Positions 54,223-61,675 of a stretch of 64,000 nucleotides of DNA are shown one piece after another. The stretch covers positions 62,001-126,000 of the forward strand of contig NZ_JAGGOO010000078.1 in assembly GCF_018614415.1 (NCBI RefSeq), written 5' to 3'. Below the pieces are notes generated by a model. It did no database searches and was not told the origin of the DNA. It worked only from the letters and a program-made list of their open reading frames with translations. The DNA comes from Streptomyces sp. ISL-12. Its GTDB lineage: Bacteria; Actinomycetota; Actinomycetes; Streptomycetales; Streptomycetaceae. The translations under genes were made by a program, and so were the position numbers. Each line of letters begins with the position of its first letter. Position 1 is the stretch's first letter.

Positions 54223-55487
54223 GCCTGCCGCTCATCGCCGGCGCCGTCGCCCTGATCGTCGTCGCCTGGCTCGCCGCGAGCGCGGAGGCCGGGCTCGCCC
54301 GCGTCTCCAGCTTCCGCGCCGAGGAGGCCGTACGGTCCGGGCGGCGCGGCAGCGCCAAGCTCGCCAAGGTCGCCGCCGACCCCACCCGCTACCTCAACGT
54401 GGCGCTGCTGGTCCGCGTCGCCTGCGAGATGGCCGCCGCCGCGCTCGTCACCTACGGCTGCCTCAACGAGTTCAGCAACACCACCGAGGCCCTGCTGATC
54501 GCCATCGCCGTGATGGTGCTGGTGTCGTACGTCGCCGTCGGCGTCTCGCCGCGCACCATCGGCCGCCAGCACCCGCTGAACACGGCCACCGCGGCGGCGT
54601 ACGTCCTGGTCCCGCTGGCCAGGATCATGGGCCCGATCCCGCCCCTGCTCATCCTCATCGGCAACGCCCTCACCCCCGGCAAGGGCTTCCGCCGGGGCCC
54701 CTTCGCCTCCGAGGCGGAGCTGCGCGCGCTGGTCGACCTCGCCGAGAAGGAGTCCCTGATCGAGGCCGAGGAGCGCCGCATGGTGCACTCCGTCTTCGAA
54801 CTGGGCGACACCCTCGTACGGGAGGTCATGGTCCCGCGCACCGACCTCGTCGTCATCGAGCGCTACAAGACCATCCGCCAGGCCCTCACCCTCGCCCTGC
54901 GCTCCGGTTTCTCCCGCATACCGGTCACCGGCGACAGCGAGGACGACATCGTCGGCATCGTGTACCTGAAGGACCTGGCCCGCAAGACGCACATCAGCCG
55001 GGACGCCGAGAGCGAGCTGGTGTCGACGGCGATGCGCCCCGCGTACTTCGTGCCCGACACCAAGAACGCCGGCGACCTGCTGCGCGACATGCAGAAGGAC
55101 CGCAACCACGTCGCCGTCGTCATCGACGAGTACGGCGGCACCGCGGGCATCGTCACCATCGAGGACATCCTGGAGGAGATCGTCGGCGAGATCACCGACG
55201 AGTACGACCGCGAACTCCCGCCGGTCCAGGACCTCGGCGAGGACCGCTACCGGGTCACCGCCCGCCTCGACATCGGCGACCTGGGCGAGCTGTACGGCCT
55301 GGAGGCGTTCGACGACGAGGACGTGGAGACCGTCGGCGGCCTGCTCGCCAAGGCGCTGGGCCGGGTGCCGATCGCCGGGGCGTCGGCCCCGGTCGACCTG
55401 CCCGACGGCCGGACCCTGCGCCTGACGGCGGAGGCCGCCGCGGGCCGCCGCAACAAGATCGTGACGGTACTGGCGGAGCCGGAATGA
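54219..55487 (+). CDS. HlyC/CorC-family transporter-associated protein
   Basis: A 422-residue membrane protein. Helices occupy about residues 3-160 (DUF21/CNNM region, e.g. LLIAIAVMVLVSYVAVGVSP). A CBS-domain pair spans about 205-330 (VMVPRTDLVVIERYKTIRQA, GFSRIPVTGDSEDDIVGIVY, RNHVAVVIDEYGGTAGIVTI). A C-terminal CorC_HlyC domain follows. Relatives are linked to Mg/Co efflux and nucleotide sensing. The start overlaps ybeY and the stop overlaps the following YjbR gene (ATGA both times), so the genes are coupled. Confidence 0.92.
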   Translation: MSLPLIAGAVALIVVAWLAASAEAGLARVSSFRAEEAVRSGRRGSAKLAKVAADPTRYLNVALLVRVACEMAAAALVTYGCLNEFSNTTEALLIAIAVMVLVSYVAVGVSPRTIGRQHPLNTATAAAYVLVPLARIMGPIPPLLILIGNALTPGKGFRRGPFASEAELRALVDLAEKESLIEAEERRMVHSVFELGDTLVREVMVPRTDLVVIERYKTIRQALTLALRSGFSRIPVTGDSEDDIVGIVYLKDLARKTHISRDAESELVSTAMRPAYFVPDTKNAGDLLRDMQKDRNHVAVVIDEYGGTAGIVTIEDILEEIVGEITDEYDRELPPVQDLGEDRYRVTARLDIGDLGELYGLEAFDDEDVETVGGLLAKALGRVPIAGASAPVDLPDGRTLRLTAEAAAGRRNKIVTVLAEPE

Positions 55488-55843
55488 ACCCACGGGACCT
55501 GCGCGCGTTCTGCCTCTCCTTCGACGCGGCCGTGGAGGACTTCCCCTTCGGCCCCGAGTTCTCCGTCTTCAAGGTGCTGGGCAAGATGTTCGCCCTGACG
55601 GCCCTGGACGCGCGCCCGCTCACCGTCAACCTCAAGTGCGACCCGGACGACGCGGTCCGTCTGCGCCGCGAGCACCCGGATCTGATCGTCCCGGGCTGGC
55701 ACATGAACAAGCGGCACTGGAACACGGTCACGGCCGACGGCGACCTCCCGGACCGCCTGGTCCGGGAGCTGGTCGAGGACTCCTACGACCTGGTCGTCGC
55801 CGGCCTGCCACGCGCCGACCGCCTCCGCCTCGACCGCCTCTGA
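55484..55843 (+). CDS. MmcQ/YjbR-family protein
   Basis: A 119-residue cytoplasmic protein with the YjbR fold features: CLSFDAAVEDFPFGPEFSVF, KVLGKMFAL, LNLKCDP-like TVNLKCDPDDAVRLRREH, and GWHMNKRHWNTV. The family has a CyaY-like DNA-binding shape, but the biological role is unclear. It is translationally coupled to the CorC-like gene. Confidence 0.93.
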   Translation: MNPRDLRAFCLSFDAAVEDFPFGPEFSVFKVLGKMFALTALDARPLTVNLKCDPDDAVRLRREHPDLIVPGWHMNKRHWNTVTADGDLPDRLVRELVEDSYDLVVAGLPRADRLRLDRL

Positions 55844-55875
55844 GCCCGCACACCGTCCCTCCGGAAGGACTGGTC

Positions 55876-55935
55876 ATGACGCTCGGCATGGTGCTCGGCG
55901 ACTCCCGCTCCCGCGCTTCGACGCGGGAGCGGTAG
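55876..55935 (+). CDS. Possible 19-aa leader ORF containing a hairpin
   Basis: ATG 55876 after GGAAGG opens MTLGMVLGDSRSRASTRER. Its second half lies entirely within the hairpin at 55905-55932, so translation would unfold it. It precedes the methyltransferase gene by 105 bp and may be a regulatory leader. It may also be chance, since the hairpin alone could be a terminator. Confidence 0.35.
   Translation: MTLGMVLGDSRSRASTRER
55905..55932 (+). terminator. Hairpin after the yjbR-like gene
   Basis: CCGCTCCCGCG pairs perfectly with CGCGGGAGCGG around CTTCGA. It probably terminates the phoH-yjbR unit or attenuates the methyltransferase gene. No U-tract follows. Confidence 0.6.
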
Positions 55936-56040
55936 CCCGGCCCGCCCCGACCCACCCGCCCGTGCCGCGCACGGGCCGGTTCCCCCTGCTCCCCGTCGAA
56001 GTGCTCTTCGTGCCCCCGCACGTCCACTCACGAGGAGTAC

Positions 56041-57192
56041 ATGGTGAACACCATCCACTGGACCGAGACGAACACCTCCCGCTCCGCCCGCTGGCACTCC
56101 GAGAGCGCCGCACCGCCTCCGGTCCGCGTCATCGGCGCCGACGACCGCATGAACGCCGCCACGGCCCACCGGCTGGCCTGCGAAGGCACCGCCCTGCTGT
56201 GGCGGGGCGACTTCCCCGGCGCACGGCAACTGCTGCGGGCGATGGGCCGCCGCGTCGACCGGAAACCTCCCCGGCCGGGCGAGAACCCCGCCGACTCCTT
56301 CCACCAGTACCGCAGGGCCCGCGGCCACCGCGCCCGCGTGCTGGGCAGGCTCCTCGTCCTGCTGGAGGACGACCACCGCCTGGACCTGCGCCGGGCCCCC
56401 GACGTGCGCCGGGCCTGCGCCGAGGCGTACGGCCCGCCGTCCGGGCCGATGGCCGTCTCCCTCACCGAACTGCTCGGCGTCATCGGAGCCCACCAGTGGC
56501 GCGCGAAGGGCGTGGAGGTACCGGCCCTCGGCGCCCGCGTCCATCCGCACTACGGCGTCTTCTCCCCGGTCAGGGGCGAGTACGTCGACCTCGTCGCCCA
56601 GGCACCCCTGCCCGCACCGGCACCGGGCCGCCGTACCGCGTTCGACCTCGGTACGGGGACGGGAGTGCTCGCCGCCGTCCTGGCCCGCCGGGGCATCGAC
56701 CGGGTCGTCGCCACCGACAGCGGCCCGCGCGCCCTGGCCTGCGCGCGCGACAACGTCCGCCGGCTGGGCCTGACCGGGCGCGTCGACGTCGTGGGTCCCG
56801 CCCTGTTCCCCGACGGACGCGCCGACCTCGTCGTCTGCAACCCGCCCTGGCTCCCGGCCCGGCCCACCTCCGCCCTGGAGCAGGGCGTCTACGACCCGGG
56901 CGGCGGCATGCTCCGCGATGTCCTGGACGGCCTCGCCGACCGTCTCGCACCGGGCGGCGAGGGCTGGCTGATCCTGTCGGACCTCGCCGAGCGCCTCGGG
57001 CTCCGTACCCGCGGCGAACTCCTGACGCGCATCGAGGCGGCGGGCCTGCGCGTGCTGGACCGGACCGACATCCGGCCGCGGCACCCACGGGCGAGGGACA
57101 CCGCCGATCCCCTCCACGCGGCCAGAGCCGGAGAGGTCACCTCCCTCTGGCGTCTCACCGGCGACGGACGCTTTCGTATGCTCACCCCATGA
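56041..57192 (+). CDS. Class I SAM-dependent methyltransferase (NPPW type)
   Basis: A 383-residue protein. The N-terminal 170 residues are helical with no known domain. The C-terminal domain has motif I FDLGTGTGVLAAVLARRG, a motif II acidic TDSGPRALACA, and motif IV DLVVCNPPWLPARPT. NPPW/NPPY is used by enzymes that methylate amide or amino nitrogen (PrmC, RsmC, N6-adenine types). Substrate unknown. ATG 56041 has GAGGAG with 3 bases of spacing. It overlaps the next gene (ATGA). Its position inside the conserved phoH-era cluster suggests an RNA or ribosome target, but that is inference. Confidence 0.87.
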   Translation: MVNTIHWTETNTSRSARWHSESAAPPPVRVIGADDRMNAATAHRLACEGTALLWRGDFPGARQLLRAMGRRVDRKPPRPGENPADSFHQYRRARGHRARVLGRLLVLLEDDHRLDLRRAPDVRRACAEAYGPPSGPMAVSLTELLGVIGAHQWRAKGVEVPALGARVHPHYGVFSPVRGEYVDLVAQAPLPAPAPGRRTAFDLGTGTGVLAAVLARRGIDRVVATDSGPRALACARDNVRRLGLTGRVDVVGPALFPDGRADLVVCNPPWLPARPTSALEQGVYDPGGGMLRDVLDGLADRLAPGGEGWLILSDLAERLGLRTRGELLTRIEAAGLRVLDRTDIRPRHPRARDTADPLHAARAGEVTSLWRLTGDGRFRMLTP

Positions 57193-57551
57193 CCGACAGC
57201 AGCGCGCTCGCCCCCCTCGCCCCCGAGGACCAGAAGATCGTCACCCTGGCCCGTTCCGCCCGGGCCCGCAACCAGGTGCCCGAGGGCGCCGCTGTGCGCG
57301 ACGAGACCGGCCGTACGTACGTCGCCGGCACCGTCGCCCTGGACTCCCTGAACCTCAGCGCGCTGCGCACGGCGGTGGCGATGGCGGTGGCCTCCGGCGC
57401 GACCTCGCTGGAGGCGGCGGCCGTGGTGACCGGCGCCGGCGGTGTCTCCGACGAGGACCGGGCGGCCGTACGGGACCTGGGCGGGCCCGGGACGCCGGTG
57501 CTGGTGGCCGGACCCGACGGCGAGGTCCGGGAGACGCTCACCGCCGGCTGA
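57189..57551 (+). CDS. Cytidine deaminase-like protein lacking catalytic residues
   Basis: A 120-residue protein aligned by eye with small cytidine deaminases: VPEGAAVRDETGRTYVAGTV corresponds to the substrate strand, and LNLSALRTAVAMAVASG to the catalytic helix VCAERTAI-AVSEG. The zinc ligand and proton-shuttle Glu of C-A-E become S57-A58-L59, and no PCxxC motif occurs. It should therefore not deaminate. It overlaps the methyltransferase gene and precedes era by 100 bp. A structural or regulatory role in this RNA/ribosome cluster is possible but unsupported. Confidence 0.8.
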   Translation: MTDSSALAPLAPEDQKIVTLARSARARNQVPEGAAVRDETGRTYVAGTVALDSLNLSALRTAVAMAVASGATSLEAAAVVTGAGGVSDEDRAAVRDLGGPGTPVLVAGPDGEVRETLTAG

Positions 57552-57652
57552 CCCCCCTGACCCGAAGGCGCCGGGCCCCGGACGCCCGCGTTCCGCGCGG
57601 GTGCCGGGGCACTGGTGCGGCGGGGCCCTGTGGATCAGGGACAATGGGCGCC

Positions 57653-58612
57653 ATGAGCGTTCGCAGTCAGTCATCCGAGCCGTCGGAAACGTCCGAGGCC
57701 GCACACCGGGCGGGCTTCGCCTGTTTCGTGGGCCGCCCCAACGCGGGCAAGTCCACCCTCACGAACGCTCTGGTCGGGCAGAAGGTGGCGATCACCTCCA
57801 ACCGCCCGCAGACGACCCGGCACACCGTGCGGGGCATCGTGCACCGGCCGGACGCCCAGCTGATCCTGGTCGACACCCCGGGCCTGCACAAGCCGCGCAC
57901 CCTCCTCGGCGAGCGGCTCAACGACGTGGTGCGCACCACCTGGGCCGAGGTCGACGTGATCGGCTTCTGTCTGCCCGCCAACGAGAAACTCGGCCCCGGC
58001 GACCGCTTCATCGCCAAGGAACTCGCCGCGATCAAGAAGACCCCGAAGGTCGCCGTCGTCACCAAGACCGACCTGGTGGACGGCAAGACCCTCGCCGAGC
58101 AGCTCATCGCCGTCGACCAGCTCGGCCAGGAGCTGGGGATCACCTGGGCCGAGATCGTCCCGGTGTCCGCCACCGGCGACAAGCAGGTCGACCTGCTCGC
58201 CGACCTCCTCGTCCCGCTCCTGCCCGAGGGCCCCGCGCTCTACCCCGAGGGCGACCTCACCGACGAGCCCGAGCAGGTCATGGTCGCCGAGCTGATCCGG
58301 GAGGCCGCGCTGGAGGGCGTACGCGACGAGCTGCCGCACTCCATCGCCGTCGTCGTGGAGGAGATGCTGCCCCGCGAGGACCGCCCCGCCGACAAGCCGC
58401 TCCTCGACATCCACGCCAACGTGTTCATCGAGCGCCCCAGCCAGAAGGGCATCATCATCGGCCCCAAGGGCAAGCGCCTCAAGGACGTCGGCATCAAGTC
58501 CCGCAAGCAGATCGAGGCGCTGCTCGGCACCCCCGTCTTCCTCGACCTGCACGTGAAGGTGGCCAAGGACTGGCAGCGCGACCCCAAGCAGCTGCGCCGG
58601 CTGGGCTTCTGA
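57653..58612 (+). CDS. era: GTPase Era
   Basis: Essential GTPase that binds the 16S rRNA 3' end during 30S assembly. The 319-residue product has G1 GRPNAGKST (27-35), G3 VDTPGLHKPRT, G4 VTKTDLVD, G5 VSATGDKQ, and a C-terminal KH domain with GIIIGPKGKRLKDVG. ATG 57653 is preferred to ATG 57644 because GACAAT (57640-57645) ends 7 bases before it, as at hemW. It converges with the GH1 gene with one base between stops. Confidence 0.97.
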   Translation: MSVRSQSSEPSETSEAAHRAGFACFVGRPNAGKSTLTNALVGQKVAITSNRPQTTRHTVRGIVHRPDAQLILVDTPGLHKPRTLLGERLNDVVRTTWAEVDVIGFCLPANEKLGPGDRFIAKELAAIKKTPKVAVVTKTDLVDGKTLAEQLIAVDQLGQELGITWAEIVPVSATGDKQVDLLADLLVPLLPEGPALYPEGDLTDEPEQVMVAELIREAALEGVRDELPHSIAVVVEEMLPREDRPADKPLLDIHANVFIERPSQKGIIIGPKGKRLKDVGIKSRKQIEALLGTPVFLDLHVKVAKDWQRDPKQLRRLGF

Positions 58613-58613
58613 C

Positions 58614-59903
58614 TCACGCCTGGGCTCTCAGCACGTCCCGGAACCAGCCGTACGACGCCTTCGGTGTGCGCCGCTGCGTGGCGAAGTCCACGTGGACCAG
58701 CCCGAACCGCCGGGTGTACCCCTCCGCCCACTCGAAGTTGTCCAGCAGCGACCACACGAAGTAGCCGCGTACGTCCACCCCGGCCGCCAGCGCCTCGTGC
58801 AGGGCGCGCAGGTGGCCGTCCAGGTAGGCGATGCGGGCCTGGTCGTCGAGGCCGTCGTAGGCGCAGCCGTTCTCGGTGATCAGGACCGGCGGGAGCCGGT
58901 CGCCGTAGCGGGCGCGGAAGCCGGTGAGCAGTTCCGTCAGGGCCTCGGGGACGACGGGCCAGCCGGAGTCGGTCACCGGGCGGCCCTCGATCCGGCGGAC
59001 GGAGAAGGGGAGTTCGGCGCCGAACTGACGCTCTCCGGCGGGGGCGCCCACCCGGGTCGGCGCGTAGTAGTTCACGCCGTAGAAGTCGAGGGGCTCGGCG
59101 ATCACCGCCAGGTCGGCCGCCACGTCCCCCGGCATCAGCCCGCCGATGCCGTCCGGGTAGCGGCCGAGGAGCAGCGGGTCGGCGAACATCCGGTTGAGCA
59201 GGACGTCGTAGAAGCCGGCGGCCTCCCGGTCTGTGGGGTCGTCGGAGGCCGGCCAGGTCGGGCCGTGCGAGTTGGCGATGCCGATGCCGGTGGCGCCCGC
59301 CGCGCGCAGCGCCCGTACCGCCAGGCCGTGCGCGAGAAGCTGGTGGTGGGCCACCGGCAGCGCGTCGAACAGCAGCCGCTCGCCCGGCGCGTGCACGCCC
59401 AGGGCGTGACCGAGCAGGGTGTGCTCGGCGGGCTCGTTGAGGGTGATCCACGTGCTCACCCGGTCGCCGAGCCGGTCGGCGACCCGCGCCGCGTACGCCG
59501 CGAACCGGGCCGCCGTGTCCCGCTCGCGCCAGTCGAGGCCGAGCGGCAGGTCCCAGTGGAAGAGGGTCGGCACCGGGCGGACGCCCGCCGCGCACAGCTC
59601 GTCCGTCAGCCGGTCGTAGAAGTCCAGCCCGCCGGGGGAATCGACCCGCGGCCAGGACACCGAGAAGCGGTACGCGCCCACGCCCAGGCCGGCCAGGAGC
59701 GCCACGTCCTCGCGGTAACGGCGGCAGTGGTCGCAGGCCACCGCCGCCGTCGAGCCGTCGCTCACCCGGCCGGGCCGGTCCGTGAAGGCGTCCCACACGG
59801 ACCGCTCGCGCGTCCCGGCGGACCCCTCGATCTGGTGGGCCGAGGTCGACACTCCCCACAGGAAGCCGGCCGGGAACCTGGGCACCGGGTTCGTCGTCAC
59901 CAT
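58614..59903 (-). CDS. GH1 family beta-glucosidase
   Basis: A 429-residue retaining glycosidase. QIEG in the glycone site, acid/base TLNEP, nucleophile ITENG and the aglycone-side WSLLDNFEWAEGY are present. It has no signal peptide, so it acts on imported sugars. The loop after HWDLP is short: HWDLPLGLDWRERDTA, where family members usually have HWDLPQ-LED-GGW. It lies last in a minus-strand run after the inhibitor and M4 protease genes. ATG 59903 begins MVTTNPVPRFPAGFLWG. Confidence 0.94.
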   Translation of the reverse strand: MVTTNPVPRFPAGFLWGVSTSAHQIEGSAGTRERSVWDAFTDRPGRVSDGSTAAVACDHCRRYREDVALLAGLGVGAYRFSVSWPRVDSPGGLDFYDRLTDELCAAGVRPVPTLFHWDLPLGLDWRERDTAARFAAYAARVADRLGDRVSTWITLNEPAEHTLLGHALGVHAPGERLLFDALPVAHHQLLAHGLAVRALRAAGATGIGIANSHGPTWPASDDPTDREAAGFYDVLLNRMFADPLLLGRYPDGIGGLMPGDVAADLAVIAEPLDFYGVNYYAPTRVGAPAGERQFGAELPFSVRRIEGRPVTDSGWPVVPEALTELLTGFRARYGDRLPPVLITENGCAYDGLDDQARIAYLDGHLRALHEALAAGVDVRGYFVWSLLDNFEWAEGYTRRFGLVHVDFATQRRTPKASYGWFRDVLRAQA

Positions 59904-59942
59904 GCGCGGATCATCCGCACGGCCCGCGACTCACGTCAACCG

Positions 59943-60209
59943 CTACGAACCCTCTTTCAACACCCGCCGGACCAGCTCCCGTTGGGCCTCCGTCAGCCGG
60001 GGCTCCGCGGCGTGGACCGTCCGGCCGTCCACGGTGATCCGGTAGCCGAACCCGTCCGGGACCCCGGCGGGCGGGGTGGTCCGGGCGCCCTCGACCGCCC
60101 GCGCGGCCAGCGCGTGCCACTCCCGCGCGTCCGGGCGCCCCCGGGTGTCCACCTCCGCGTGGCGTTCGACGCCCGCGAAGCCTCCTGTGCGCGTCACCTG
60201 AATCCGCAT
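59943..60209 (-). CDS. Emfourin-type protease inhibitor
   Basis: An 88-residue protein, MRIQVTRTGGFAGVERHAEV and later DGFGYRITVDGRTVHAAEPR and LTEAQRELVRRVLKEG. This matches the emfourin (M4in) family, small inhibitors of protealysin-like metalloproteases encoded next to them. It lies 35 bp downstream of the M4 protease gene on the same strand, so enzyme and inhibitor are co-expressed. Confidence 0.85.
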   Translation of the reverse strand: MRIQVTRTGGFAGVERHAEVDTRGRPDAREWHALAARAVEGARTTPPAGVPDGFGYRITVDGRTVHAAEPRLTEAQRELVRRVLKEGS

Positions 60210-60244
60210 GGTCCGTGTCTAGTACGCCGGCGCCCGGTACGGAA

Positions 60245-61339
60245 CTACCCGGCCCGTGTCCCGGCCTGTGCCCCCGCCTGGACCCCGACCCGTTCCCATG
60301 CCTTGCCCACCGCGTCCAGTTCCTCCGCGTCGCCGTAGCGTTCGCGGGCCGCCGCCAGGGTCAGCCCGGCGAACTCCTCGAACGTCGCGTCCTGGCCCAG
60401 CTCGCCGCCGGTCAGCACGTCGTACCAGACCTGCCCGGCCCGCTCCCACGCCTTGCCGCCGAGCGCCGTGGCGAAGAGGTAGAAGGCGTGGTTGGGGATG
60501 CCGGAGTTGATGTGCACGCCGCCGTTGTCCGAGCCGGTGTTGATGTAGCCGTCCATCGTCGCGGGCTGCGGGTCCTTGCCGAGGACGTCGTCGTCGTAGG
60601 CCGTGCCCGGCGCCTTCATCGAGCGCAGCGCCACCCCGGTGACGCGCGGGGCGAGCAGGCCGGCGCCGATCAGCCAGTCCGCCTGGTCGGCGGTCTGCCC
60701 GAGCGAGTACTGCTTGATGAGGGAGCCGAACACGTCCGACACCGACTCGTTGAGGGCGCCGCTCTGGCCGAAGTAGGTCAGGTTGGCCGTGTACTGGGTG
60801 ACGCCGTGGACCAGTTCGTGGCCGATGACGTCGAGGGGGATGGTGAAGTCGAGGAAGATCTCGCCGTCGCCGTCGCCGAACACCATCTGCTCGCCGTTCC
60901 AGAAGGCGTTGCCGTACTCGCGGTCGTAGTGCACGGTCGCGTCCAGCGGCAGGCCGTTGCCGTCGATGGAGTCGCGGCCGTACGCCTTCAGCAGCACCTC
61001 GAAGGTGGCGCCGAGGCCCGCGTAGGCGCGGTTGACGGTGGCGTCCTTGCCGGGGTCGTCGCCCTCGCCGCGCACCTTGGTGCCGGGCAGGTCGGTGCCG
61101 TTGCGGGCGTCGTAGATCGTGCGGTGCGGGGTGCCGGCCTCGGCGGTGGCGGGCGCGGCCGTCGCGCGGGCGCCGACCACCGTGGTCAGGCGGCGCTGGG
61201 TGCGCTCGTAGGCGTCGCGCTGGAGGGTGCGGCGGGCGGGTCCGGCGAGCACGGGGTCGTCGGCCTGGGCGAGCTTGTCCAGGACGTGCGGTGGGACGAT
61301 GGTGCAGAAGACGGGCTCGAAGCCCCCGTTGGTGTTCAT
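60245..61339 (-). CDS. Protealysin-like M4 metalloprotease
   Basis: A 364-residue M4 protease. A short N-terminal propeptide contains PPHVLDKLAQ (16-25), the conserved protealysin-type segment, and there is no signal peptide, so it is probably intracellular or non-classically exported. Zinc motif HELVH is at 174-178, with E198 in NESVSD; the downstream catalytic-His region is DNGGVHINSGIPNHAFYLF. The mature part is thermolysin-like. ATG 61339 is used; ATG 61351 would add MVLS. It is followed by its probable inhibitor gene. Confidence 0.92.
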   Translation of the reverse strand: MNTNGGFEPVFCTIVPPHVLDKLAQADDPVLAGPARRTLQRDAYERTQRRLTTVVGARATAAPATAEAGTPHRTIYDARNGTDLPGTKVRGEGDDPGKDATVNRAYAGLGATFEVLLKAYGRDSIDGNGLPLDATVHYDREYGNAFWNGEQMVFGDGDGEIFLDFTIPLDVIGHELVHGVTQYTANLTYFGQSGALNESVSDVFGSLIKQYSLGQTADQADWLIGAGLLAPRVTGVALRSMKAPGTAYDDDVLGKDPQPATMDGYINTGSDNGGVHINSGIPNHAFYLFATALGGKAWERAGQVWYDVLTGGELGQDATFEEFAGLTLAAARERYGDAEELDAVGKAWERVGVQAGAQAGTRAG

Positions 61340-61514
61340 GCTCAAAACCATCGCACTGCGTAGCGCACCTGTCACTAGCCGCAACCATGATTGGTGAAAT
61401 GGGCCGTCGCCGGGCGACCGTGGCGCCCCTGAAGTGGTATGCGGCACTTTTTGTCCCGGTTCTCCCACGGGTCCCGCATACTGATACGGACCCGCGTATC
61501 CGGCACGGCTGGGC

Positions 61515-61520
61515 TAGGCT
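61515..61520 (+). promoter_or_regulatory. -10 of the leuA leader transcript
   Basis: TAGGCT ends 10 bases before the leader-peptide ATG at 61531, so the mRNA would begin within a few bases of that ATG. Confidence 0.55.
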
Positions 61521-61530
61521 GCACAGCACC

Positions 61531-61578
61531 ATGCGTTTCGGGCTGCTTCTCCTTAGCTGCCGCGGCGAGGGCCTGTAG
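61531..61578 (+). CDS. leuA leader peptide (15 aa, leucine run)
   Basis: MRFGLLLLSCRGEGL has four leucine codons in a row (CTG CTT CTC CTT) followed by AGC, and a fifth Leu before the stop. GGCCGAC (61583-61589) can pair with GTCGGCC (61618-61624) downstream. No U-tract terminator is seen before leuA, so control may act on translation or through another structure. Leucine leader peptides before branched-chain amino acid genes are known in Streptomyces. Confidence 0.78.
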   Translation: MRFGLLLLSCRGEGL

Positions 61579-61675
61579 TCGAGGCCGACTCCCTCCCCGC
61601 GGAGCTTCTGCGTTGCCGTCGGCCGTCCTTCCGGACTCGCGGACACCGCGGAAAAATCGAGGAGCCCACGCCATC

